From the NCBI RefSeq assembly GCF_050749815.1, contig NZ_CP192735.1:558001-622000 (forward strand): a stretch of 64,000 nt of DNA, in the 5' to 3' direction. A program made the position numbers and the translations under genes. Below the pieces are notes generated by a model that saw only the letters and a program-made list of their open reading frames with translations, searched no databases and was not told the DNA's origin. How positions within the stretch are numbered: position 1 is the first letter of the stretch; each line of letters opens with the position of its first letter. This DNA is from Dyella_A sp050749815 (GTDB lineage: Bacteria > Pseudomonadota > Gammaproteobacteria > Xanthomonadales > Rhodanobacteraceae). Below are positions 9,185-18,279 of the stretch, piece by piece.

Positions 9185-10198
9185 ATGCCCGGTAAGCCGC
9201 TAAGCCGCGAAGAATTCATGGCCTTGGGCGAGCTGGCGAAGGCGCGCCGTCAGCTGGTGGTGAACATGTTCGGCGGGACGAAGCTGGTCTTCGGCACGTC
9301 GAGCAAGTTGTCGACGGCCAAGTCGTTCGCTTCGAACGTGAAGTCGATGAAGTCCTCGGTCAGCAAGCTGGCCAAGGGCGGCAGCACTGCCAGCAAGGCG
9401 GTCAGCCTGCCGGGCATGCGCGAGGCGTTCGAGGGCTTCATGGTGGAGTGCGCCGACGTCCACAACATCCAGGACGTGATCGAGGCGATCGGTGGCGAGG
9501 TGTTCAAGGAGCTCGTCGCCGAGGTGACGCCGATCCTCGGCGTGGTCACCAGCGCGGTCAAGCTGGCCAAGGCCGGCAAGGCCGTGGCGCAGGACGGCTA
9601 CAACCTCTACAAGAGCGATGGCTACAAGCAGGGTTTCCGCATGGGCGACCCCTATGCGGCGGCCGAGGCCATCCAGGTGATCATCAAGCGCGACCTGGCC
9701 CAGCATTCGGTGAAGCTGGCCCAGCAAAGCGTGGCCACGGGCGCCAAGATCGGCGGCCTGTTCGCCGACTTCGGCACCGCCACCACCGCCGGTATCGGCG
9801 TGGCCAACGCGATGGCCAGCCTGGGCCTGACCCTGGTCAGCCTTGGGCTGGACATCAAGGACATGCGCGCCGGCAACAAGCGCCTGGCGCAGCCCAACGC
9901 GCTCGATCTGACGGTGTTCAATGAAAGCCCGATCCTGGGCTGCTACCTGATCACCTGCGCCGACACCTCGGCCGTGGCCAACATGTTCGTGGCCGACATC
10001 GGTCTGCCGGGCTGGATGGACCGGGTGGAGGCGATGAAGAAAAAGCAGATGGACCCGCTGATCAAGATCGCCACGAAGAACATCACCTCCTCGCGCCTGC
10101 AGCTGGAGGGGCTGGCGTCGGACAAGGGCACGCACGTGAAGAAGGGCTTCTTCGCCAGCGTCAAGAGCAAGGCGCTCAAGCAGCTGCATCTTTCCTGA
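9185..10198 (+). CDS. Unknown T6SS-associated protein with hydrophobic helices
   Basis: This 337-residue protein has normal high-GC codon use but no family I recognise. The N-terminal 80 residues are Lys/Ser-rich (SVSKLAKGGSTASKAVS). Two weakly hydrophobic, Ala/Gly-rich helical stretches occur, about residues 112-140 (ELVAEVTPILGVVTSAVKLA) and 190-225 (IGGLFADFGTATTAGIGVAN then ASLGLTLVSLGLDIKD). The C-terminus is basic (KKGFFASVKSKALKQLHLS). Such a pattern could fit a membrane-inserting effector or a protein wrapped around a cargo, but no motif proves this. A GGAG ribosome-binding site precedes the ATG. It pairs with the next small gene and lies upstream of PAAR and vgrG. Confidence 0.6.
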   Translation: MPGKPLSREEFMALGELAKARRQLVVNMFGGTKLVFGTSSKLSTAKSFASNVKSMKSSVSKLAKGGSTASKAVSLPGMREAFEGFMVECADVHNIQDVIEAIGGEVFKELVAEVTPILGVVTSAVKLAKAGKAVAQDGYNLYKSDGYKQGFRMGDPYAAAEAIQVIIKRDLAQHSVKLAQQSVATGAKIGGLFADFGTATTAGIGVANAMASLGLTLVSLGLDIKDMRAGNKRLAQPNALDLTVFNESPILGCYLITCADTSAVANMFVADIGLPGWMDRVEAMKKKQMDPLIKIATKNITSSRLQLEGLASDKGTHVKKGFFASVKSKALKQLHLS

Positions 10199-10336
10199 CG
10201 GGCGGATCGACCCCGGCTCTGCCCGGTCACGCCGGTCCGGAGCGGGCTTCGCCGACGGCGCGATCGCTTGGCGAGGAAGGCACCATCCGGTCGGCGTACC
10301 GGCCGATCACCTGAGCAAGTAGCGAGGCAAGTGACG

Positions 10337-10774
10337 ATGAAGCGACTGGCCAAGGCAACCGGAGCGGGGCTTCGGCACTTTTTCGGGGCGCGCGAGAGCA
10401 TCAGCCAGCAGAAGAATCTGGGTCGCCAGTTCAAGGCGGCAGACAGCCGCGTGAGCAAGACCAAGATCCTTGCCGTCATGGGCCTGTACGCCCTGTACAA
10501 GGGGTCGCCGATCGGTCTGGGCAAGAACATTGCTGACAGCATCAAGGTCGGGCGCTGGAAGCACAGTGACCTGAAGCGCCAGCAGGAGCAGGTGGACGCC
10601 TTCCTCGCCAGCACCGGCATGTCGCCGCAGGGCGTCGATGCGGTGTCGCGTTTGATCCGCCAGGGGGCGCAGGGCGATGAGGTCTACGCGAACCTCTCGC
10701 CCAATGATGCCCAGATCCTGGCCGGCATCGAGAACGATCTGCATGTCGAAGCCGGTCATTGCGTGAATTTCTGA
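10337..10774 (+). CDS. Unknown small protein downstream of the hydrophobic T6SS-associated gene
   Basis: A 145-residue protein without recognisable family. The N-terminus is strongly basic (MKRLAKATGAGLRHFFGARE), a short hydrophobic stretch follows (TKILAVMGLYALYKGSPIGLG, slightly over the usual amphipathic length), and the C-terminal half is helical and acidic (QGDEVYANLSPNDAQILAGI). The ATG at 10337 was preferred because GAGG lies 9 bases upstream; an upstream in-frame extension to 10268 lacks a good site. It could be the immunity partner or a chaperone of the preceding 337-residue protein; this is inference from adjacency. Confidence 0.55.
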   Translation: MKRLAKATGAGLRHFFGARESISQQKNLGRQFKAADSRVSKTKILAVMGLYALYKGSPIGLGKNIADSIKVGRWKHSDLKRQQEQVDAFLASTGMSPQGVDAVSRLIRQGAQGDEVYANLSPNDAQILAGIENDLHVEAGHCVNF

Positions 10775-11058
10775 GCGCAGGAGGGACGCGGCGCGCCATT
10801 CCCGCAGCCCGGTGCCGGGCCGCGGCCCCCGCTGGGCCGGTTTCGCTTCGCGCCGCGCGGTACCGCCCCTGGCGGGCGGTGAGCAATCCCGATGATCAAA
10901 TCCGCCGCCCTTTTACGCACCTAACGATGGAGTGCCATGTCGGTCCGCCTGGCGGAACCGGGCTGGCCGCGCGAAACCAGGGGAGATGCCGGATGTTCCA
11001 GCGATGCCGTTCGTACGCACTTGCCGCGCCTGCTGGCGCGCGGGCGGGGTACTGAGCC
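10775..11058 (+). other. 284-base gap before the PAAR gene
   Basis: No supported gene. The clearest element is a hairpin with 7-base arms at 10862-10868 and 10874-10880 (ACCGCCC / GGGCGGT) that could stop or stabilise the upstream transcript but has no following T-run. A second short hairpin with arms TCCGCC and GGCGGA lies near 10942-10955. Short frames starting at 10937 have poor codon use and end within the PAAR gene. Confidence 0.4.
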
Positions 11059-11346
11059 ATGCCGCCGGCCGCTCGCCTCACCGACATGCACGTCTGCCCG
11101 ATGGTCACCGGCGTGGTGCCGCACGTGGGCGGCCCGATCACCGCGCCGGGCCGGCCGACGGTGCTGATCGGTGGCCTGCCGGCCGCCCGCATGGGCGACA
11201 TGGCCACCTGCGTCGGTCCGCCGGACAGCATCGTCATGGGCTCGCCCAAGGTGCTGATCGGTGGCCAGCCGGCAGCGCGGATGGGAGATAGCTGCGCGCA
11301 CGGCGGCACCATCGTGCTCGGTTGTTTCACCGTGTTGATCAGTTGA
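11059..11346 (+). CDS. PAAR-domain spike tip protein
   Basis: A 95-residue single-domain PAAR protein. It has the repeated pattern of the family: PAARLTDMHVCP at the start, then PTVLIGGLPAARMGDMATC in the middle and a second KVLIGGQPAARMGDSCAHGG near the end. His11, His22, and the C-terminal Cys/His (DSCAHGG) are in positions expected for metal ligands at the cone tip. It sharpens the VgrG spike and can carry effectors. There is no C-terminal toxin extension, so any effector must attach non-covalently. It is two genes upstream of vgrG. Confidence 0.92.
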   Translation: MPPAARLTDMHVCPMVTGVVPHVGGPITAPGRPTVLIGGLPAARMGDMATCVGPPDSIVMGSPKVLIGGQPAARMGDSCAHGGTIVLGCFTVLIS

Positions 11347-11357
11347 GGAAGGCCTGC

Positions 11358-12740
11358 ATGAACGCCGCCACTCGCCCGTTCCGCCGCTCGCGCAAGACCG
11401 CCAAGGCTGCGCCCAAGGCGTATGCGCCGGTGCTGCAGCGGGCGATCCAGGCGCACCAGGCGGGGAATCTCGACGACGCCGAGCGCCTGTATGGCGAGGT
11501 GCTGGACATGCAGGTAGCGCAGCCCGATGCGCTGCACTTCCTGGGCGTGCTCAGCCATCAACGCGGTCGCAGCGACGAGGCGCTGGTGCTGATCGGCTCG
11601 GCGCTGAAGATCACCCCGCGCCATCCCGATGCGCACAACAACCTGGGCAATGTGCACAAGGAATGCGGGCGGCTGGCCGATGCCGAGGCCTGCTACCGCC
11701 GCGCGCTGGAATGCGGCCCGGGCCACTACAACGCCCTGAGCAACCTGGCCGTGGTGCTGGAGGCGCAGGAACGGCTGGACGATGCGTTCGAGGCCTATAC
11801 CAGGCTGCTGCAGCAGGCGCCCAGCTACGCGCATGGGCACTATCGGCTGGGCCTGTTCCTGCGCAACCACGCGCAGAACGAGGAACACCTGGAGCAGTCG
11901 GCCGAATGCTTCCGCGAGGCGTTCCGCTGCGACGACCGCAACGTGCGCGCGCTGGAGGGCGTGGGCATCGCGCTGTATATGCTCGGTCGCCACGAGGCGG
12001 CCGCCGAGGTCTACCGCGACTGGCTGGCGCGCGAGCCCGACAATCCGGTGCCGCGCCACATGCTCGCCTCCTGCGGTGCGGCCGAAGCGCCGCCGCGGGC
12101 CGCCGACGATTACGTGCGTGACGTGTTCGACGGCTTCGCCGACAGCTTCGATGAGCAACTGCTCAACAATCTCGGCTACCGCGCGCCGGAAGTGCTTATG
12201 GGCTTTCTGGACGAGGTGCTGCCGTCCGCGCCCGCCTCGCTGGACGTGCTCGACGCCGGCTGCGGCACCGGCCTGTGCGCGCCGCTGGTGCGCGAACGCG
12301 CGCGCCAGCTGGTCGGCGTGGATCTGTCCGGCGGCATGGTGGACAAGGCGCGTGCTCGCGGCGGCTACGACGCCCTCGAGGTGGCCGAGCTGACCGCCTG
12401 GCTCAGTGCTCGCCACGACGCGTTCGACCTGGTGATCTCGGCCGATACCTTGGTGTATTTCGGCGAGCTGGGGCCGGTGCTCGGCGCCGCCGCCGGCGCG
12501 CTGCGGCCGGGCGGCTGGGTCGGCTTCACGCTGGAGGCGATCGAAGGCGAGGGGGAGCTGGCCGAGCTCACCTCCAGCGGACGCTACCGCCACTCGCGCG
12601 CCTACGTGGAGCGCGTGTTGCAGGCCAGCGGTTTCGACCAGATCACGATCCGCCCCGACACCCTGCGCCGCGAAGCGGGCAAGCCGGTGCTGGGCTGGGT
12701 GGTGCGCGCGCGCTGCATTTCGACGACGGCCGGCGGCTGA
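11358..12740 (+). CDS. TPR-repeat protein fused to a SAM-dependent methyltransferase
   Basis: The 460-residue product has tetratricopeptide repeats over about residues 25-245 (patterns such as A-N-LG-V---GR--DA---Y-RAL) followed by a class I methyltransferase domain from about 260 to the end. Methyltransferase motif I is VLDAGCGTGL near residue 299, with VGVDLSGGMVDKARA as the acidic motif II region and VISADTLVYFGEL as the motif IV region. GGAAGG lies 5 bases before the ATG at 11358. TPR-methyltransferase fusions act on protein substrates in several systems; placed between PAAR and vgrG, its substrate or client may be a spike or effector protein. This is not a core T6SS gene and its role here is unknown. 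Confidence 0.8.
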   Translation: MNAATRPFRRSRKTAKAAPKAYAPVLQRAIQAHQAGNLDDAERLYGEVLDMQVAQPDALHFLGVLSHQRGRSDEALVLIGSALKITPRHPDAHNNLGNVHKECGRLADAEACYRRALECGPGHYNALSNLAVVLEAQERLDDAFEAYTRLLQQAPSYAHGHYRLGLFLRNHAQNEEHLEQSAECFREAFRCDDRNVRALEGVGIALYMLGRHEAAAEVYRDWLAREPDNPVPRHMLASCGAAEAPPRAADDYVRDVFDGFADSFDEQLLNNLGYRAPEVLMGFLDEVLPSAPASLDVLDAGCGTGLCAPLVRERARQLVGVDLSGGMVDKARARGGYDALEVAELTAWLSARHDAFDLVISADTLVYFGELGPVLGAAAGALRPGGWVGFTLEAIEGEGELAELTSSGRYRHSRAYVERVLQASGFDQITIRPDTLRREAGKPVLGWVVRARCISTTAGG

Positions 12741-12765
12741 GCCGGCTGCCCTGGAGACATCACCG

Positions 12766-14850
12766 ATGGCCCACGCAATCACCGTACACAGCGATATCGA
12801 CAGCTCCCTGCTGTTCGTGCGGATGCGCGCCAGCGAGCAGCTCGGACGGCTGTTCTCCTACGAGGTGGAGCTGCTGAGCGAAAACCCCACGGTGAAGCTG
12901 CGCAAGTTGCTCGGCACGCCGATGGTGGTCACGCTGAAGACCGACGACGGCTACCAGCGCCATTTCCACGGCATCGTCTGCGAGGCGGCGCAGACCGGCT
13001 TCGAGACGATCAGCAAGGTGCGCTACACGCGCTACCGCGTGCAGCTGGTGCCCAAGCCGTGGCTGCTCACGCGCAAGGTGGACTGCCGCATCTACACCGC
13101 CAAGAGCGTGCCGACCATCGTCAAGGATCTGCTGGGCGAGATCGGCTACGCCGACGTCAAGCTCAGCCTCAGCGGCGACTACGCCGCGCGCGACTACTGC
13201 GTGCAGTACCGCGAGAGCACGTTCGACTTCATCACCCGCCTGATGGAACAGGAGGGCATCTATTACTACTTCACCCACACCGCCAGCACGCACACCATGG
13301 TGCTGGCCGATGCGCTGGGTGCGCACGCGGCGATCAGCGGTTTTGCGCAGATCCCGTACTGCCCGCCGATGGAGTACGGCAAGCGCGAGGCGGCGTCGGT
13401 GTTTTCGTGGGGCGCGGCCGAGAGCGTGCACGCGCTGAAGTACCAGCTCACCGATTACGACCCGCTCGCCCCGAAGACCTCGCTGCTGGGCACCGAGAAC
13501 ATCGACGACGGCTCCAGCTTCCACGGCGTGTCCGGCCTGGACGTGTTCGACTATCCGGGCATGCACGCGACCGCCGACGACGGCCGCCACTACGCCCAGG
13601 TGCGGGTGGAAGCGCTCAACGTGCGGCACCGCGCGTTCGACGGGCAGACCAATGCCTGCGGCATGGCCGCTGGCGGCCTGTTCACGCTGAAGGACTTCCC
13701 GCTCGCCGACCTCAACCAGGAATACCTGGTCACCGCCACCACCATCGATCTGTCCGACCCCGGCTACCACGCCGGCGCGGAGCAGGGCGATGAGCCGTTC
13801 CAGTGCCGCTTCGAGGCGATCACCTCCAAGACGCCATTCCGCAACCTGCCCAGCGTGGCCAAGACCCGCGTGGTCGGCCTGCAGACCGCGGTGGTGTGCG
13901 GCAGCGATACCGACGAAGAGATCGCGGTGGACAAGTACGGCCGCGTGCAGGTCACGTTCCACTGGAACAAGCCGGACAAGGACAAGGCGCAGAGCTCCTG
14001 CCCGGTGCGCGTGGCGTCATCGTGGGCTGGCAAGAACTGGGGCGCGGTGAGCATCCCGCGCGTGGGGCAGGAGGTGGTGGTGAGCTTCCTGGAAGGCGAT
14101 CCGGACCGCCCGCTGATCATCGGCAGCGTCTACAACGCCGACAACATGCCGCCGTACGCGCTGCCGGACAACAAGACCCAGTCCGGCATCAAGAGCCGCA
14201 GCCTGCTCGGCACGGCCGAGGACGCCAACGAGCTGCGCTTCGAGGACAAGAAGGGCTCCGAGCAGTTCTTCATCCACGCGCAGAAGGACATGGTCGAGGA
14301 AGTGGAGAACGACCACACGGTCACCATCGACCACGACGAGACCAGCACGATCAAGAACGACCAGACGCTCACCGTGAAGCACGACCAGACCACCACGGTG
14401 GAGAACAACCAGACGCTCACCGTCAACAACGACCAGACCGAGACGATCAAGCACGACCGCAAGGTCACAGTGCAGAACGGCGACACGCTCGACGTCACGA
14501 TGAACGGCACCACCAGCATCGGGCAGAAGTTCAAGCTCAGTGCGGGCACCGAGATCGAGCTGGTCACCGGCGCGTCGAGCATCGTGATGAAGAGCTCGGG
14601 CGACATCGAGATCAAGGGCCTCAACATCAAGATCACTGGCGACATCGGCGTGAAGATCGAGGGGCAGGTGGAGGTCGGCATCAAGGCCGGCGCCACCATG
14701 GACCTGGGCGCCGGCGCCACCCTCAAGGCCCATTCGGACGGCATGCTCGAAGTGGCCGGCACCGCCATGACCACGGTCAAGGGCACCATGACTTCGGTCA
14801 AGGGTGACGCCATGACCCAGGTCTCCGGCGGCATCATCATGATCGGCTGA
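12766..14850 (+). CDS. vgrG: T6SS spike protein VgrG (TssI)
   Basis: A 694-residue VgrG. The gp27-like base (about residues 1-370) opens MAHAITVHSDIDSSLLFVRM and includes STFDFITRLMEQEGIYYYF, a family signature. The gp5-like OB domain has VDKYGRVQVTFHWNKPDKD. The C-terminal part is a run of short repeats (HTVTIDHDETSTIKNDQTLT and so on) that forms the beta-prism needle. It ends at SGGIIMIG with no extra domain, so this is a structural VgrG without a fused toxin. It trimerises and is capped by PAAR. GGAG lies about 9 bases upstream of the ATG. Confidence 0.97.
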   Translation: MAHAITVHSDIDSSLLFVRMRASEQLGRLFSYEVELLSENPTVKLRKLLGTPMVVTLKTDDGYQRHFHGIVCEAAQTGFETISKVRYTRYRVQLVPKPWLLTRKVDCRIYTAKSVPTIVKDLLGEIGYADVKLSLSGDYAARDYCVQYRESTFDFITRLMEQEGIYYYFTHTASTHTMVLADALGAHAAISGFAQIPYCPPMEYGKREAASVFSWGAAESVHALKYQLTDYDPLAPKTSLLGTENIDDGSSFHGVSGLDVFDYPGMHATADDGRHYAQVRVEALNVRHRAFDGQTNACGMAAGGLFTLKDFPLADLNQEYLVTATTIDLSDPGYHAGAEQGDEPFQCRFEAITSKTPFRNLPSVAKTRVVGLQTAVVCGSDTDEEIAVDKYGRVQVTFHWNKPDKDKAQSSCPVRVASSWAGKNWGAVSIPRVGQEVVVSFLEGDPDRPLIIGSVYNADNMPPYALPDNKTQSGIKSRSLLGTAEDANELRFEDKKGSEQFFIHAQKDMVEEVENDHTVTIDHDETSTIKNDQTLTVKHDQTTTVENNQTLTVNNDQTETIKHDRKVTVQNGDTLDVTMNGTTSIGQKFKLSAGTEIELVTGASSIVMKSSGDIEIKGLNIKITGDIGVKIEGQVEVGIKAGATMDLGAGATLKAHSDGMLEVAGTAMTTVKGTMTSVKGDAMTQVSGGIIMIG

Positions 14851-14864
14851 CGGGGGAATCAGGC

Positions 14865-15404
14865 ATGTCGGCAGTCATCCACGCCTCGGTGCAGATGGAA
14901 CTCACCCCGGACGCCAGCGCCCGGCTGCGCGCGGACATGTCGCCGCAAACCGCGGTGCAGGAGCTGCTCGCGGCCGGCCAGGCGCAGGACGCACTGAAGC
15001 TGCTCGCACGGCTGATGCCCAAGCGCTACGCGGTGGCCTGGCTGTGCCAGTGCGCGCGCGACCAGCCGCTGTCGCAGGAAGACCGCATCGGCGCGTCGCT
15101 GGCCGAGCAGTGGGTGCGCGAACCCAGTGAGAGCAACCGGCGCGCCGCGTTCGAGTTCGCGCATGCCGGCGGCTACAAGGCGCTGGGCGCGTGGATCGCC
15201 GCGGCGGCGGGCTGGTCGGGCGGCAGCCTGGCACCCGCATCGCAGGAAACGCCGGTGCCGCCGGCCGAGCATCTCACCGCGCGCGCCACGGTGGCTGCGA
15301 TCAACCTGATGGCCGCGCTCGATGCCACGCAGTTCGAGGCGCGCCGCATCAGCTACATCGAGCGGGCGATGAGCCTGCTGCAGGCCGGCGGAAGCGAGCC
15401 ATGA
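14865..15404 (+). CDS. DUF6931-like T6SS-associated protein
   Basis: A 179-residue helical protein that immediately follows vgrG (14-base gap, GGGGGAA ribosome-binding site). It includes ALKLLARLMPKRYAVAWLCQ and CARDQPLSQEDRIGASLAEQ and a C-terminal ISYIERAMSLLQAGG helix. The ALP-R-AV-W-C pattern and length are what I associate with DUF6931 proteins found beside vgrG/PAAR genes. No enzyme motif is seen. A role as adaptor or chaperone for loading a cargo onto VgrG is plausible from position but not shown. Confidence 0.6.
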   Translation: MSAVIHASVQMELTPDASARLRADMSPQTAVQELLAAGQAQDALKLLARLMPKRYAVAWLCQCARDQPLSQEDRIGASLAEQWVREPSESNRRAAFEFAHAGGYKALGAWIAAAAGWSGGSLAPASQETPVPPAEHLTARATVAAINLMAALDATQFEARRISYIERAMSLLQAGGSEP

Positions 15405-15498
15405 GCGCGCTGGCTGATCTTCGTCATCACCAGGCCGCAGCACGACACGGCGCACAGACGCCGGCGTGCCGGGCCCAAGCAGCAAAGGGGAGCTGAGC

Positions 15499-16875
15499 GT
15501 GTCGACGATACCCACCTTGGTACTGGCGGTAACCGGGGCGCATGCCGCGCAATTCGGCAGCCGCAGCCAGAAGGCCTTCGAAGGCCGCGACGGCAGCATC
15601 GGCCGTTCGGAGGATTGCGACTGGGTGCTGAGCTCGTCGGGCGTGTCGCGCGTGCACGCGATGATCCGCTGCCTCAACGGCATCTATTTCATCGAGGACC
15701 GCAGCACCAACGGCATGCTGCTCAACGGCGTGCCGCTGGTGAAGGGCGAGCCCTCCGCGCTCAAGCACGGCGACCGCCTGCAGATCGACTCGTTCGAGGT
15801 GTCGGTGAACGTGCAGGCGGCCGCCCCCGCGGCGCCGGCTCCCGCCCCGGCGCCCGCGCCGGTGGACATCTTCGCCACCTCGCCGCCGCCTTCGGCGTCA
15901 CCGTTTCCTCCGCGCGCGGCCGATCCGCTGGACGATTTCCTGGATCTGGGCTTGGGTCCGGCGGCGCCGGCGGGCGGCGGCCTGCGCGATGGCGGGCTGA
16001 TTCCCGATGCCTCGCCGCTGGGTGGCGCGGATCTCGATCCGCTGAGCTTTCTCGATGCGCCGTTCGCTGCGCCAGCGCCGACCCCTGCCAGCCCCGCGCC
16101 GGCCACGCCCGGCTGGAACCACACCGCGGGCATGGAAGATCACTTCCGCCCGCCGACCACCGAAGGCCAGCGTCAGGCGCAGGCGCTGCCGGAGAACTGG
16201 GACCTGACCATGGGCGACTTCGCGCCGCGGTCGCCCGCTCCTGCCCCGGCTCCGGCGCCTGCCTTCGCGCCGCCCGCGGCCGCGCCGTTCGCCGCAGCAC
16301 CGGCACCAGCTGCGCCGGCACCGGCGATGGCTGGCCCGTCCGGTGCCTCGCCCCTGCCGCCGGACGTGCAGCAGATGCTCGGCATCGTGGTGGACGGCGT
16401 GATGGACGTGCTGCGCGCGCGCGCCGAGATCAAGAACACTTTCCGCCTGCCGGTCACCATCATCCAGCGCTCGGAGAACAACCCGCTGAAGTTCGCGCCG
16501 AATGCCGACGAGGCGCTGCAGAAGATCCTCTCGCCGCCCAACGCCGCGTTCCTCTCCGGACCGGCGGCGTTCGACGACGCGTTCGACGACATCCGCTGCC
16601 ACCAGATGGCGATGCTCGCCGGCGTGCGCGCGGCGTTCGAGTCGCTGCTGGCGCACTTCGGCCCGGACCGGCTGGAGCAGGAAGTCGATGGCGGCAAGCG
16701 CTCGGCCTTCGGCGGCAAGGCGAAGTACTGGGAGAAGTACCGCGAGAACTTCGAGGGCCTGATCAAGAACCCCGATGACTGCTTCCGGCGCCTGTTCGGC
16801 GATGAGTTCGCGCGGGCCTACGAGGAACAGCTGGCGCGGCTGAAGTCGGCGCGGCGCAACAGCGCGCGACGGTAA
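15499..16875 (+). CDS. tagH: T6SS FHA-domain protein TagH/Fha
   Basis: A 458-residue protein with an N-terminal FHA domain (about residues 5-100) that keeps the phosphothreonine-binding signatures GRSEDCDW (35), SRVHA (50) and STNG (69). A long Pro/Ala-rich linker (about 105-300) follows. The C-terminal domain (about 300-450) contains FRLPVTIIQRSENNPLKF and SPPNAAFLSGPAAFDDAFDD, which is the conserved C-terminal domain of T6SS-associated TagH. It is the phosphothreonine reader of the PpkA/PppA pathway that triggers T6SS assembly in characterised systems. GTG 15499 was chosen because GGGGAG lies 6 bases upstream. Confidence 0.93.
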   Translation: MSTIPTLVLAVTGAHAAQFGSRSQKAFEGRDGSIGRSEDCDWVLSSSGVSRVHAMIRCLNGIYFIEDRSTNGMLLNGVPLVKGEPSALKHGDRLQIDSFEVSVNVQAAAPAAPAPAPAPAPVDIFATSPPPSASPFPPRAADPLDDFLDLGLGPAAPAGGGLRDGGLIPDASPLGGADLDPLSFLDAPFAAPAPTPASPAPATPGWNHTAGMEDHFRPPTTEGQRQAQALPENWDLTMGDFAPRSPAPAPAPAPAFAPPAAAPFAAAPAPAAPAPAMAGPSGASPLPPDVQQMLGIVVDGVMDVLRARAEIKNTFRLPVTIIQRSENNPLKFAPNADEALQKILSPPNAAFLSGPAAFDDAFDDIRCHQMAMLAGVRAAFESLLAHFGPDRLEQEVDGGKRSAFGGKAKYWEKYRENFEGLIKNPDDCFRRLFGDEFARAYEEQLARLKSARRNSARR

Positions 16876-16938
16876 GCACATGCACGACGCGTCGGTGTCA
16901 TGCCGACGTCGAACCTTTTCGAGATGGGCGCAAAGCGA

Positions 16939-18279
16939 ATGACGCAGAACAACAAAGTGGTATGGAGCGAAGGGCTGTTTCTGCGGCCCCAGCACCTGCA
17001 GCAGCACGAGCGCTACCTGGAGCGCTTCGTCGAGCTGCGCGCCGGGGCGCTGCGTCCCTACACCTGGGGCTTCACCGAGCTGGAGCTGGAAACCGACCTG
17101 CTCGCCGTGGGCAAGCTCGGCATCAAGCGCGCGCGCGGCGTATTTCCCGACGGCACGCCGTTCGCCATGCCCGGCGACGATCCGCTGCCGCCGCCGCTGG
17201 ACGTGGACGGCAACTGGCGCGACCAGACCGTCTACCTCACTCTGCCGCTGCGCTCGCCGACCCAGCCCGACAGCGGCCGTCCCGAAGCGCCTGCAGAAAA
17301 ACTGTTCCGCTACCGCGTGCGCGAGGCCGAAGTGCGCGACGCCTCCGGCAGCACCGACGGCACCGCGCTGCTCGAAGTAGGCGGCATGACCGCGCGCCTG
17401 CTGCCTGAATCGCAGCCGCTGGAAGGCCTCACCCGGCTGCCGCTGGCGCGCATCGTCGAGTGCCGCTCCGACCGCCGCGTGATGCTCGATGAGGGCTTCA
17501 TGCCCAGCGGCTTCAGCGTGGAGGCGGTGCCGCGGCTGGTGACCTTCCTCACCGAACTGCTTGGTCTGCTGCACCAGCGCGGCGAGGCGCTGGCCAGCCG
17601 GGTGGCGGTGACCGACCGCGGCGGCGCGGCGGAGATCGCCGACTTCCTGCTGCTGCAGGTGGTCAACCGCTGTCAGCCGCTGGTGGCGCACCTGGCCGAA
17701 GCGCCGCTGGTGCATCCGGAGGAGCTCTACCGCGTGATGGTGATGATGGCCGGCGAGCTGGCCACGTTCACCGCGCCGGGCAAGCGGCCCAGCGCGTTCC
17801 CCGCGTATCGCCACGAGGCGCTGCGCGAGAGTTTCGAGCCGGTGATCGTGGCGCTGCGCAACAGCCTGAGCGCGGTGATGGAGCAAACCGCCACGCCGAT
17901 CCCGCTGCAGCAGCGCAAGTTCGGCGTGTGGGTGGCGGTGGTGCCGGATCTCACCCTGCTCGACACCGCCGCCTTCGTGCTGGCGGCCAAGGCGGACCTG
18001 AAGTCGGAGGACCTGCGCCGGCAGCTGCCGGCGGTGTCGAAGATCGGTCCGGTGGAGAAGATTCGCGACCTGGTCAACCTGCAACTGCCGGGCATCGGCG
18101 TGAGCCCGATGCCGGTGGCGCCGCGACAGATTCCCTACAACGCGGGCTACCTGTACTTCGAGTTCGACAAGCACTCGCCGATGTGGCGCGAGTTGAAGAC
18201 CTCCGGCGGCATCGCCTTCCATTTCGGCAGCGAGTTCGCCGGTCTCGACCTGCAGCTCTGGGCCATTCGAGGAGGTTGA
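16939..18279 (+). CDS. tssK: T6SS baseplate-membrane connector TssK
   Basis: A 446-residue TssK. It begins MTQNNKVVWSEGLFLRPQHL, the typical opening, which decided the start at 16939 rather than the upstream in-frame ATG at 16900. Other family features are AEVRDASG, RLVTFLTELLGLLHQRGEAL and the C-terminal NAGYLYFEFDKHSPMWRELK. TssK links the baseplate wedges to the TssJLM membrane complex through TssL and TssM. The stop codon (18277-18279) is the first base of a long inverted repeat that fills the gap to tssL. Confidence 0.95.
   Translation: MTQNNKVVWSEGLFLRPQHLQQHERYLERFVELRAGALRPYTWGFTELELETDLLAVGKLGIKRARGVFPDGTPFAMPGDDPLPPPLDVDGNWRDQTVYLTLPLRSPTQPDSGRPEAPAEKLFRYRVREAEVRDASGSTDGTALLEVGGMTARLLPESQPLEGLTRLPLARIVECRSDRRVMLDEGFMPSGFSVEAVPRLVTFLTELLGLLHQRGEALASRVAVTDRGGAAEIADFLLLQVVNRCQPLVAHLAEAPLVHPEELYRVMVMMAGELATFTAPGKRPSAFPAYRHEALRESFEPVIVALRNSLSAVMEQTATPIPLQQRKFGVWVAVVPDLTLLDTAAFVLAAKADLKSEDLRRQLPAVSKIGPVEKIRDLVNLQLPGIGVSPMPVAPRQIPYNAGYLYFEFDKHSPMWRELKTSGGIAFHFGSEFAGLDLQLWAIRGG

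Noticed and set aside
10896..12782. 628-codon minus-strand frame opposite PAAR and the TPR-methyltransferase
   Set aside because: Shadow frame; both plus-strand genes have clear domains.
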